DNA of 15,710 bases from an uncultured Rothia sp. (GTDB taxonomy: Bacteria > Actinomycetota > Actinomycetes > Actinomycetales > Micrococcaceae): the NCBI GenBank assembly GCA_937935205.1, contig CALGXU010000061.1:1-15710 (forward strand). The letters run 5' to 3'. Within the stretch, counting starts at the first letter, position 1. Each line of letters opens with the position of its first letter. Positions 1 to 5,997 of this stretch are shown in pieces. Made by a program: the position numbers and the translations under genes. Under the pieces are notes generated by a model. It was not told the DNA's origin. It saw nothing but the letters and a program-made list of their open reading frames with translations, and searched no databases.

Positions 1-218
1 CGGCGTACGTGTACACGAGCAACCACCCGCGCTTTACGCGTATGGCGGCTGGTCTGGAGTTCGGCCTGATTGGTTACAACTCCGGCGTCATTTCGAACGC
101 GGCGGCACCCTTCGGTGGTGTGAAGCAGTCCGGTATGGGTCGCGAGGGCGGCCCCGAGGGTCTGGAGGAGTACACCGAGCTGCAGTACATCGGCGCACCG
201 AACCCGTTCGCCGGATAA
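1..218 (+). CDS. Aldehyde dehydrogenase C-terminus, succinate-semialdehyde dehydrogenase type (5' truncated)
   Basis: This is the last ~72 codons of an NAD(P)-dependent aldehyde dehydrogenase; the reading frame is open to the left window edge (first full codon at base 3) and ends at TAA 216-218. The visible tail carries the family's C-terminal signature: a GLIGYNSG stretch, the APFGGVKQSGMGREGG block that forms part of the cofactor and oligomer region, and a final EYTELQYIG strand. The pattern I/N-x-G-x-I-S-N before APFGG is typical of succinate-semialdehyde dehydrogenases (GabD type), which oxidise succinate semialdehyde to succinate in GABA degradation. The catalytic Cys and Glu lie outside the window, so substrate assignment rests on the tail only. 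The gene is convergent with the sucrase/ferredoxin-like gene, now separated from it by an insertion sequence. Confidence 0.85.
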   Translation, partial: AYVYTSNHPRFTRMAAGLEFGLIGYNSGVISNAAAPFGGVKQSGMGREGGPEGLEEYTELQYIGAPNPFAG

Positions 219-239
219 GTTTGAGGTCCCGGCTACACC

Positions 240-319
240 GAACTCTGGATGCAGTGAACTCTGGATGTAGCGAACTTTGGATACGGCGAATTTTGGATAC
301 GGCGAATTTTGGATGCAGT
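240..319. repeat. Five tandem 16-bp repeats
   Basis: Five head-to-tail 16-bp units begin at 240, 256, 272, 288 and 304. The consensus is GAAYTYTGGATRYRGY; units differ at only a few positions, mostly C/T and G/A transitions. The array starts 22 bases after the aldehyde dehydrogenase stop and ends exactly where the 18-bp hairpin arm begins. No convincing coding frame runs through it. Function is unknown; it may be slippage-generated spacer DNA or a protein-binding array. Confidence 0.9.
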
Positions 320-337
320 GAAGCCCCGGCGGGTACC
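320..337. repeat. Left arm of an IS-split hairpin (ancestral intergenic terminator)
   Basis: GAAGCCCCGGCGGGTACC is the exact reverse complement of 1820-1837. Removing the IS and one copy of its target duplication joins the arms into an 18-bp perfect stem with the 6-base loop CGAGAA. It lies between two convergent genes, so it was most likely a bidirectional terminator, although no U-tract follows it on either strand. Confidence 0.85.
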
Positions 338-344
338 CGAGAAG

Positions 345-368
345 TGAACTGCCTCCCGTTTCTTGGAC
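345..368. repeat. IS left terminal inverted repeat
   Basis: This segment pairs imperfectly with the right end (about 1794-1817). GAACTGC and CTTGGAC blocks are conserved in both ends and the middle differs by a few bases. The terminal TG is the usual IS3-family tip. Confidence 0.85.
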
Positions 369-397
369 AACAAAACTAAAGTCCAAGAAACAGGAGG
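352..397 (+). promoter_or_regulatory. Hairpin sequestering the orfA ribosome binding site
   Basis: Bases 352-368 pair with 381-397 (16 of 17 positions, one C-A mismatch at 357/392) around a 12-base A-rich loop. The 3' arm includes AGGAGG (392-397), the Shine-Dalgarno sequence of orfA, 6 bases before its ATG. A transcript entering from outside the IS would carry both arms and hide the RBS, whereas a transcript started inside the element past the first arm would not. Such protection from impinging transcription is known for other IS elements; its operation here is inferred. Confidence 0.7.
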
Positions 398-403
398 CTT
401 TTC

Positions 404-916
404 ATGTCTATCAATCAGGGAATGAGACATGATCGTTTGCTTCGGAAACAAGCAGCACAGATGTTTGAGAAAGGATTCGGCTATAGTTCGACCGCCAAAA
501 GGCTTGGTGTGTCCGCCGCGACTGTGAGAGAGTGGCAGAAAATGTACCGCGTCATCGGGAAGGACGGGCTTCTTACCATGGGAGTAAAACGAACCAAATA
601 CGACTACGAGACCAAGGTCGCCGCAGCGGCGGCCGTAGTTGACGGTGGGATGAGTAAGCCCGAGGCGATGGCGCATTTCGGTATTGCAAGCGCGACACCG
701 TTGAAGCAGTGGTGCAGGCTATACCGTGAAGGCGGCGCGCAGGCGCTTAAGCCTAAGCCCAAGGGCAGACCAAAGGGGTCGGTGCGGGCGGTGCCACCAA
801 CGCGTGAGGAGGAACTCGCCGCGCGTGTGCGCAAGCTTGAGGCGCAGGTGGCGTACCTAAAAAAATCGATTGCCCTGAAGGCGCAGAGGCGCTCCCAAAC
901 CGGGACAAAGCCCTAG
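404..916 (+). CDS. IS3-family transposase OrfA (helix-turn-helix protein)
   Basis: This 170-residue protein is the DNA-binding half of the transposase. Two helix-turn-helix segments are visible at about residues 25-46 (AKRLGVSAATVREWQ) and 82-104 (MAHFGIASATPLKQW), as in IS150-group OrfA. A heptad-patterned stretch at 133-152 (EEELAARVRKLEAQVAYL) is the expected leucine-zipper oligomerisation region. It starts at an ATG preceded by a strong AGGAGG at 392-397. The A7 run near its 3' end permits a -1 shift into orfB, making the full OrfAB transposase; unshifted OrfA ends at TAG 914-916. OrfA alone usually modulates transposition in this family. Confidence 0.93.
   Translation: MSINQGMRHDRLLRKQAAQMFEKGFGYSSTAKRLGVSAATVREWQKMYRVIGKDGLLTMGVKRTKYDYETKVAAAAAVVDGGMSKPEAMAHFGIASATPLKQWCRLYREGGAQALKPKPKGRPKGSVRAVPPTREEELAARVRKLEAQVAYLKKSIALKAQRRSQTGTKP
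859..865 (+). promoter_or_regulatory. Programmed -1 frameshift heptamer (A AAA AAA)
   Basis: Seven adenines lie in the orfA frame as A-AAA-AAA (codons Lys153 and Lys154), the classic slippery heptamer of IS3 elements. Slipping back one base continues as Ile-Asp-Cys-Pro-Glu and runs open into orfB through its nominal GTG start at 916. The resulting OrfAB fusion would be about 457 residues. I did not find a clear downstream stimulatory stem by eye. Confidence 0.8.
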
Positions 917-1776
917 TGGTTGCTGAGCTTTCAGGGCAGGGACACGCGGTGCGTGATTTGCTCGAAGCTGCTGGCCTTGCCAAATCGAGCTACTACTACG
1001 CGCTGGCTCACCCCCAGCAGTCAACCAGAGTGCATCTACGTCCCAAGGTTGCACAGATCTTTTCGCGAACCCCTAACGGGTGTGGTCATAGGCAGGTGGC
1101 CATGTGCCTGCGCGCTGAGGAAGGGGTGCGCATCGCCGATAAGACGGTCTTGAAGATGATGCGTGAAATGGGGTTGCGTTGCGGTATACGTCGTGAGAGG
1201 CCCTACCGTAGGTACAGCTCCTATAAGGGGGAGGTGGGGCAAAGGTTCGCTAACGTTATTGGTCGCAATTTTACGGCGACTGGTCCTTGGCAGAAGTTGG
1301 GTACTGATGTCACTGAGTTTAAGCTTTCCTTTGGTAAGGCGTATCTTGCTCCGGTTTATGATTTTGCCAGTAAAGAGATTGTTGCCTATTCCATCTCGAT
1401 GTGCCCTAATCTTGTCCAGCAGCAAGAGATGCTTCAGATACTTATGGAGGCCAAACCTGAGGGGGTTGAGCCGATTGTGCACTCGGATATGGGGTGGCAG
1501 TACCAGCACGAGACCTATATCAGTATGCTCGCTGAGAATGGTTTCATTCAGAGTATGTCACGCAAGGGTAACTGTATCGACAATGCCGCTACTGAGCAGG
1601 TTTTCGGGCATCTGAAGGATGAGTTTTTTCGCGGGCAGGACTGGCCAACTTTCGAGAGTTTCAAGGTTGATCTTGATGCCTATATCATGCATTGGAATAC
1701 GGTAAGGCGTCAGGTGAAGCTGAGGGGCCTGACCCCGGTGGAGTATCGGGATCAGGCCCTGCGGGAGGCCGTGTAG
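916..1776 (+). CDS. IS3-family transposase OrfB (DDE integrase core)
   Basis: This is the catalytic half of the transposase, an rve-type RNase H fold. The DDE triad is intact: Asp131 in GTDVTEF, Asp191 in HSDMGWQYQ and Glu227 in NAATEQVFGHLKDEF, giving a DD(35)E spacing between the second Asp and the Glu. An HTH_21-like segment (residues 30-100) precedes the core, and the C-terminal block HWNTVRRQVKLRGLTPVEY is typical of the family. The listed GTG start overlaps the orfA stop by one base, but the main product is expected to be OrfAB made by the -1 shift at 859-865; that frame is open from 865. No internal stop or deletion is seen, so the enzyme is probably functional. Confidence 0.95.
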   Translation: MVAELSGQGHAVRDLLEAAGLAKSSYYYALAHPQQSTRVHLRPKVAQIFSRTPNGCGHRQVAMCLRAEEGVRIADKTVLKMMREMGLRCGIRRERPYRRYSSYKGEVGQRFANVIGRNFTATGPWQKLGTDVTEFKLSFGKAYLAPVYDFASKEIVAYSISMCPNLVQQQEMLQILMEAKPEGVEPIVHSDMGWQYQHETYISMLAENGFIQSMSRKGNCIDNAATEQVFGHLKDEFFRGQDWPTFESFKVDLDAYIMHWNTVRRQVKLRGLTPVEYRDQALREAV

Positions 1777-1793
1777 CGGCTATTATTTAATGC

Positions 1794-1817
1794 GTCCAAG
1801 TTTCGGGGCGCAGTTCA
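1794..1817. repeat. IS right terminal inverted repeat
   Basis: This is the partner of the left TIR. It reads GTCCAAG, then TTTCGGGGC, then GCAGTTCA, and ends in CA as expected for IS3-family elements. It begins about 18 bases after the orfB stop codon. Confidence 0.85.
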
Positions 1818-1819
1818 AA

Positions 1820-1837
1820 GGTACCCGCCGGGGCTTC
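1820..1837. repeat. Right arm of the IS-split hairpin
   Basis: This is the exact reverse complement of 320-337. Its first G belongs to the IS target duplication. It lies 25 bases beyond the stop codon of the minus-strand sucrase/ferredoxin-like gene, in the position of a terminator for that gene. Confidence 0.85.
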
Positions 1838-1862
1838 GCGCTGTCTACATCATGTGCGGGTG

Positions 1863-2972
1863 CTAGAGCTGGCGCAGTGCGAGCAGCTCGCGGCTGAAAG
1901 CATCTGCGGGACCCTTGCCGCACGAGTTGGGGCGCGGCTCAAGGGTGACCCGCTCGAAGAAGGTGACCCAGGTGCGTCCGTCGGTGTGGGAGGTGAGTGC
2001 CGCCTCCATGGTGGGGTCTTCAGTGGTATCTGCCGGGGGCTCAATGCCTGCCTCACGGAGTGTACTCAGTGCCTCCGTTGCCGATGTTTCACGTGAAACC
2101 AAACCTCCAGAGGTTACTTCTTCACCCTTTTTCTCCAGCTCGAGGCGTACGGCAACCTCCGCCGCCTGCTCCACCGGGGTATCCGTGCTGCGGCCTCGCA
2201 GACCGTGCAACGACGGAATGGAACGACCCGCCAGCGACAGGTACGCCGCCAGCGCCGAAGGCTCCGAGAGGCGACCGTAGGTGTAGCCGGTGGGCAGCAT
2301 AATGCCGACCGGGGCAAAGCGGTGACCGCCCGTATGCGAGCACTCCCAGACCGCATTACCCGGCAGGATATCCGCCAGGTGCGCCGCAATGGGGCGACCG
2401 CGCAGGGCACAGCAGCGGTCACGCTTGGAGTGGGTGCACACGAGAATGGCGGGGGAGTCCATGAGCTCCGCGCCGGTCGCCTGAATCAACTCCTGGGGGT
2501 TGCCCAGGGGTAGGTCGAGGAGCTGCTCGGGGGTGCTCACGCTGAACGAGTAGAGCTTCTCCTCACCCGGGGAGCAGAGCGCGTAGAGCACCCGGTGGGT
2601 CGGGTTGCCGGATGCATCCGGCGCGCCGTGCAGTACACGCCCCGCCCTGCCCGCCTGGCGGATCAGCAGGAACTTCAAACCCGCCTGCGAGACTGCCTCG
2701 CTCAACGTCGCCGAAAGCTCCTCGCCGAGGGCGGAGCCGTCCAGCACATCGCGGCCCCACTGGCCCACGTGTTCGAGTGCCAGCCAGGCGGTGGCACGTC
2801 CGGCGGTGCCGCCGAGAGCCTCGTCGTCATAGAGGGAGCAGGAGTCCGCCGGGATGCTCGTGGCGCGCGTGCGCGAAGATAGCTCATCCGCGTGTGCGGC
2901 GCGCAGATTCTTCAGCTCGGAGGGGTCACTGGCGCGCGGCTCGGGGGTTGCGGGGGTGCAGGATTCAGTCAT
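1863..2972 (-). CDS. Sucrase/ferredoxin-like protein (Suc_Fer-like, thioredoxin-fold [2Fe-2S])
   Basis: A 369-residue cytoplasmic protein with no signal peptide. The diagnostic motifs are CTHSKRDRCCALRGRP (Cys179, Cys187, Cys188) and WECSHTGGHRFAP (Cys211, His213, His217). These match the 'sucrase ferredoxin-like' family, whose Cys and His residues are thought to hold a thioredoxin-like [2Fe-2S] cluster. The physiological reaction of the family is unclear despite its name. The ATG at 2972 is preceded by GAGG four bases away and by a TAGAAT -10-like hexamer (minus strand, 2982-2987), giving a short leader. The coding region holds a parS site at 2085-2100, read as Val-Ser-Arg-Glu-Thr. The last ~100 residues beyond the core (from ~270) are weakly characterised. 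Confidence 0.85.
   Translation of the reverse strand: MTESCTPATPEPRASDPSELKNLRAAHADELSSRTRATSIPADSCSLYDDEALGGTAGRATAWLALEHVGQWGRDVLDGSALGEELSATLSEAVSQAGLKFLLIRQAGRAGRVLHGAPDASGNPTHRVLYALCSPGEEKLYSFSVSTPEQLLDLPLGNPQELIQATGAELMDSPAILVCTHSKRDRCCALRGRPIAAHLADILPGNAVWECSHTGGHRFAPVGIMLPTGYTYGRLSEPSALAAYLSLAGRSIPSLHGLRGRSTDTPVEQAAEVAVRLELEKKGEEVTSGGLVSRETSATEALSTLREAGIEPPADTTEDPTMEAALTSHTDGRTWVTFFERVTLEPRPNSCGKGPADAFSRELLALRQL
2085..2100. promoter_or_regulatory. parS centromere site (ParB-binding)
   Basis: TGTTTCACGTGAAACC matches the widely conserved chromosomal parS consensus TGTTTCACGTGAAACA at 15 of 16 positions and contains the 14-bp perfect palindrome GTTTCACGTGAAAC (2086-2099). It lies within the sucrase/ferredoxin-like coding region, where it encodes Val-Ser-Arg-Glu-Thr on the minus strand. 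parS sites cluster near the replication origin in most bacteria, so this places the window in the origin-proximal part of the chromosome. It is the only such site I saw here. Identification rests on sequence identity. Confidence 0.85.
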
Positions 2973-3019
2973 AATTCCTCGATTCTACGCCTGCAGACTG
3001 TGAGGGCAGCACAGCGCCC

Positions 3020-3048
3020 AAAAATTGCCGATAAACCTGAAAGGCAAC
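3020..3048 (-). terminator. Possible intrinsic terminator of tetR
   Basis: On the minus strand TTGCC and GGCAA form a short 5-bp stem around a 13-base loop, directly followed by TTTTT. It lies about 40 bases past the stop of the TetR gene. The stem is weak, so this is a tentative call. Confidence 0.35.
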
Positions 3049-3086
3049 CGTATAAGGGTGATTTTCAGGGCCTATCAGGCGGTTAG

Positions 3087-3710
3087 CTACTCGGGAAGGA
3101 GTGCCATTGCGACGCGGTAGAGGCGGTCCTTCTCCTCGGCGCTACCGACGAAGGAGCGGAGCATGTACCCCTGGAAAACCATCATGAAGGCGTCCGCAGT
3201 GTCGCGGGCGTAGTCGGCGATGAGCGCCTCCTGTTCGGGGGTGCGCTGTGCCGGATCGGGGTTGATTTCGTGCAGAACGCGCAGCTGTTCGACCGCCCAG
3301 GGGGTCAGGGTCTTGATGATGATGCCCTGCAGTAGGGGAATCGTGTCCGCGGTTGCCTTTGCAATTTCGGGTGCGTGGAGTGATTCAAGACGGATGCGCA
3401 GCATGGCGGAGAAGTTCTCGTTAATCATCTGGTTGGTGTGGATGGTTTCGAGAATATCCTGGGGTCCGGCGCCTTCGGGGAGTGCGGCGTAGAGTTCCTT
3501 GAGGCTGTCGAGTCGCTCGTTGATGGCGCTGATAAGGATGTCTTCTTTGCCGGCGAAGTGCGAGTAGATGGATCCGGAGGACAGCCCGGAGGCTTTGATG
3601 ATGTCGCTCATGGAGGTGTTGGTGTAGCCGTGTTCGATAAAGCAGGCGATGGCTGCTTCGATGATTTGGGTGCGACGTGCGGCTTTGGTGGCGTCTGTTA
3701 GTCGGGGCAT
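3087..3710 (-). CDS. TetR-family transcriptional regulator
   Basis: 207 residues with an N-terminal TetR DNA-binding domain: helix 1 at about residues 10-27 (RRTQIIEAAIACFIEHGY) and the helix-turn-helix at about 33-52 (SMSDIIKASGLSSGSIYSHF), followed by GKEDIL, the usual start of the ligand-binding region. The C-terminal all-helical domain is unassigned. The gene is divergent from the membrane protein gene at 3870, with 159 bases between start codons, a typical layout for a regulator and its target. Operator-like palindromes fill this gap. A TAGACT hexamer (minus strand, 3717-3722) ends 6 bases before the ATG and there is no Shine-Dalgarno sequence, so the mRNA may be leaderless. The inducer is unknown. 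Confidence 0.93.
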   Translation of the reverse strand: MPRLTDATKAARRTQIIEAAIACFIEHGYTNTSMSDIIKASGLSSGSIYSHFAGKEDILISAINERLDSLKELYAALPEGAGPQDILETIHTNQMINENFSAMLRIRLESLHAPEIAKATADTIPLLQGIIIKTLTPWAVEQLRVLHEINPDPAQRTPEQEALIADYARDTADAFMMVFQGYMLRSFVGSAEEKDRLYRVAMALLPE

Positions 3711-3776
3711 GGTTCCAGTCTAGGGGGTGTAGCGCTTGGAAGGTGTAAACACAACACTAATTCTTTTTGTGACTTT

Positions 3777-3802
3777 GTAAACAAAATGGCTATTGTGTTT
3801 GC
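3777..3802. promoter_or_regulatory. TetR operator O1 (inferred)
   Basis: An imperfect 26-bp palindrome with half-site GTAAACAAAA and right half TTGTGTTTGC. It shares 18 of 26 positions with the site at 3836-3861. It overlaps the -35-like TTGCGC (3799-3804). A weaker third left half-site, GTAAACACAA, lies at 3745. Binding by the adjacent TetR protein is inferred from position and symmetry. Confidence 0.6.
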
Positions 3803-3827
3803 GCTCGGTCAAAAACGGGAGTAGAGT
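3799..3827 (+). promoter_or_regulatory. Probable promoter of the membrane-protein gene
   Basis: TTGCGC (3799-3804), a 17-base spacer and TAGAGT (3822-3827) fit a sigma-70-type promoter, with transcription starting near 3834. Operator-like palindromes overlap its -35 element and its start region. Confidence 0.5.
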
Positions 3828-3835
3828 TCTGTCCC

Positions 3836-3861
3836 GTAAACGAAACAGGCATTTTGTTTGG
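3836..3861. promoter_or_regulatory. TetR operator O2 (inferred)
   Basis: GTAAACGAAA, then a 6-base spacer, then TTTTGTTTGG. It is a second copy of the O1 palindrome. It covers the predicted transcript start and touches the GGAGG ribosome binding site (3860-3864) of the downstream gene, so bound repressor would block initiation. Confidence 0.6.
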
Positions 3862-3869
3862 AGGTTGTC

Positions 3870-5060
3870 ATGAGCAACGAACCCACCACCGCGCTCACCG
3901 CAGAATCGGTGAGCGCTACCAACCCCACTACCACCGAAACCACCAAGACCCCGGCAGAAACCCCCGAGCGTTCCTCCTGGATCAAAGTCATCAGCACCTC
4001 ACTGCTGGCATCCCTGATTGTTGCAGTCGTCATCCTCGCCTTCACCTGGCCCACCAAAACCATGGAAGCGAAAAACCTGCCCGTCTCCATCACCGGCCCC
4101 GAAGTGACCGTCAGCCAATTTGAGCAGTCCCTCAAAGACCGCGGCATCGAAACCTTCGAACTGAAGCAGGCCACCTCCCGCGAAGACGCCGAAAACCAGA
4201 TCAAGCAGCGCGAAACCTACGGCGCTATCGTCTTCACCGAAGGTGCAGCCCCCGAGGTGCTCACCGCCCCCGCCGCCAACGCCGCAGCAACCCAGATGCT
4301 CAACGGTGTTGCCACCCAGCTGAACGCGCAGATTCAGCAGAAGGCACTCACCGCTAAGACCGAAGCCCTCACCCAGGCGGTGCAGGCCGGCGGTGAGCAG
4401 GGCGCACAGGCAGCCGCCCAGTTGGAGCAGATGAAGGCAGAAGCTGAAAAGGCCTCGGCTATGACCGTGAAGACCACCGCCGTAGTGCCCCTGAGCGAAA
4501 GCGATAGCTCCGGTAGCGGCATCGCAATCGCCGCATTCCCCCTGGTTATGGGCGGAACCCTCGGCGGTGTGCTGTCCCTGACCCTCGTCCAGGGCACCTG
4601 GCGTCGCTTCGCCACCGCTACCCTCTACGCCGTGATTGCTGGCGCACTCACCACCCTGATTCTGAGCACCTGGTTCGGTTTCATCCCCGGTGACTTCGCA
4701 ACCCTGTGGGCAGCATTCAGCGCCACCTACCTTGCCACCGCATCCTTCATGATTGGCTTCGGTAGCCTGCTCGCCCCCGCCGCAGGCCTGGGCCTGGGCG
4801 CCGTCGTCACCATGTTCATCGGCAGCCCGATTTCCGGTGCAACCATGCCGAGCGTCTTCCTGCCCGGTGCCTGGGGTGCTATCGGTCAGATGATGGTTCC
4901 GGGTGCCTCCTCGACTCTGCTGCGTTCCATCGCGTACTTCCCGGAGGCTGCAACGAGCGGCCAGTGGCTGGTGCTCGGTTCTTGGATTGCCTGCGGTCTG
5001 CTCGCCGGCGTGATTGGCTGGGCTCTCAAGGAGCGCCGCCCCGCAAAGGTGGAGGCATAA
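3870..5060 (+). CDS. YhgE/ABC-2-like membrane protein
   Basis: 396 residues. A disordered Thr/Pro-rich N-terminal tail (1-34) is followed by a first membrane helix (about 38-60), a large extracytoplasmic region (about 61-215, with a Gln/Ala-rich helical stretch at 135-197 likely to be a coiled coil), then about five membrane helices between 217 and 386 and a short basic tail. One TM, a long outside domain and a C-terminal TM bundle is the architecture of YhgE/Pip and ABC-2 permease-like proteins, often under TetR control; some take part in drug export or secretion. I chose ATG 3870, five bases after GGAGG; an in-frame TTG at 3858 would start before that RBS. No ATPase gene is adjacent, so transport is not shown. 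Confidence 0.75.
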   Translation: MSNEPTTALTAESVSATNPTTTETTKTPAETPERSSWIKVISTSLLASLIVAVVILAFTWPTKTMEAKNLPVSITGPEVTVSQFEQSLKDRGIETFELKQATSREDAENQIKQRETYGAIVFTEGAAPEVLTAPAANAAATQMLNGVATQLNAQIQQKALTAKTEALTQAVQAGGEQGAQAAAQLEQMKAEAEKASAMTVKTTAVVPLSESDSSGSGIAIAAFPLVMGGTLGGVLSLTLVQGTWRRFATATLYAVIAGALTTLILSTWFGFIPGDFATLWAAFSATYLATASFMIGFGSLLAPAAGLGLGAVVTMFIGSPISGATMPSVFLPGAWGAIGQMMVPGASSTLLRSIAYFPEAATSGQWLVLGSWIACGLLAGVIGWALKERRPAKVEA

Positions 5061-5092
5061 CCGCCACGGGCTAGGCAGCTAGTACATACAGA

Positions 5093-5135
5093 AAAGGGTG
5101 TGCGCCGTGTTCAGTGAACACGGCACACACCCTTT
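5093..5135. terminator. Bidirectional terminator hairpin
   Basis: AAAGGGTGTGCGCCGTGTTCA (arms 5093-5113 and 5115-5135) forms a 21-position stem with one mismatch (5103/5125) and a tight turn. It lies between the convergent membrane-protein and lipoprotein genes. The minus-strand side continues into TTTTCTG; the plus-strand side has only TTT. Confidence 0.85.
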
Positions 5136-5169
5136 CGGCATACCGACTATTACCGGCTGTTATACGCTG

Positions 5170-5997
5170 TTACTGGTTGTCGAGAACGTACTGCTTGAAC
5201 TGCTCATCCTTGCGTTTGAATTCTTTGAGCTCATTCTCCAGGGCAGCCTGGTTCTTGGCGACAAGCGGCTTCTGGTACTGCGCCTCCAGGTCGTAGAGCT
5301 TCTGCGAACGGCCTACATCCTGATTACACTGCGCCTGGATAGTGGCGATTCGAATTTCCTCTTCTGAGGGGGTGGTGCTCTGAGGAATGTTCTTTTCTTC
5401 CTTGACGGTCATCTCACTATCGGGGGTGAGACCCTTGTCCTTGACGCATCGCTTCCACTCGTCGTCGAGAGATTTTTTGAGCTGCCTATCGCCTGCGGCA
5501 TTTCGGGCATCGGTTTCCAAACGCCTATACGTGGCGGAGCCGAATGGGATCTCTCCAATTTGCTTCATTTCATCGCTGGCGCGCTGATAACATTCGGTGC
5601 TGACATCCTTCCCAGGGTCGGATGAGGACGCAGGGGAGGACAGATCCAGCGTATTCGATTCGTCGCTCTTGTGGAGGCCGTATTTTTGGGCGTACTCAAC
5701 GTTCCAGATTCCGTAGGTCCTGCCGAGGTTCCTGCCGGATCCCTCGGTGCGGACAAACATCTTGTAGTGCTGCCCGTGTTCGGCAAAACACTTTTTGCGG
5801 GCGAGCTCAAGGGCTTTGGTGTAGTATTCGTCCTTGCCGGTGGTGTCGTATGCGTCCAGGGGTAGGATTACCTGGTCATTTTCTGCGTCGAAGATCGCTC
5901 GGGCGCTTTCATCTTTCTCTAGAGAAGGGCCGAAGGAGCAAGAGGACAGCATGGTGCTGATGAGGGTAGCCGCCAGGAGCTTTTTCAAAGCTGACAT
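5170..5997 (-). CDS. Putative lipoprotein of unknown function
   Basis: 275 residues. The N-terminus is a lipoprotein signal: basic MSALKK, a hydrophobic run, and lipobox LSSC with Cys20 as the lipidated residue, so the mature protein is anchored outside the membrane. The mature part has four further cysteines (70, 136, 184, 224), allowing two disulfides, and a Gln/Glu/Lys-rich C-terminal helix (about 212-272) likely to be a coiled coil. I do not recognise the family; secreted actinobacterial lipoproteins with this pattern are common and mostly uncharacterised. I chose the ATG at 5997 because it puts the signal peptide at the N-terminus; the longer open frame upstream is not protein-like. No strong Shine-Dalgarno sequence precedes it, only GGA. 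Confidence 0.75.
   Translation of the reverse strand: MSALKKLLAATLISTMLSSCSFGPSLEKDESARAIFDAENDQVILPLDAYDTTGKDEYYTKALELARKKCFAEHGQHYKMFVRTEGSGRNLGRTYGIWNVEYAQKYGLHKSDESNTLDLSSPASSSDPGKDVSTECYQRASDEMKQIGEIPFGSATYRRLETDARNAAGDRQLKKSLDDEWKRCVKDKGLTPDSEMTVKEEKNIPQSTTPSEEEIRIATIQAQCNQDVGRSQKLYDLEAQYQKPLVAKNQAALENELKEFKRKDEQFKQYVLDNQ

Larger units (their letters stand above)
345..1817 (+). mobile_element. Complete IS3-family insertion sequence (IS150-like)
   Basis: This is a 1473-bp element with every IS3-family hallmark. Its ends are TGAACTGC at 345 and GCAGTTCA at 1817. Internal to these, the left TIR runs through TTTCTTGGAC and the right TIR through GTCCAAGTTTC, an imperfect inverted repeat of about 24 bp. 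The direct repeat AAG at 342-344 and 1818-1820 is a 3-bp target duplication. It carries two partly overlapping ORFs with orfB in the -1 frame, and an A7 slippery site. All parts look intact, so the copy may still be active. The TIR sequence and the two-HTH OrfA resemble the IS150 subgroup; I did not match it to a named element. Confidence 0.93.

Noticed and set aside
240..319. The 16-bp repeats as DnaA boxes or iterons of an origin
   Set aside because: The reverse complement has TATCCA in two units, but the full DnaA box TTATCCACA is not matched and no initiator gene is adjacent.
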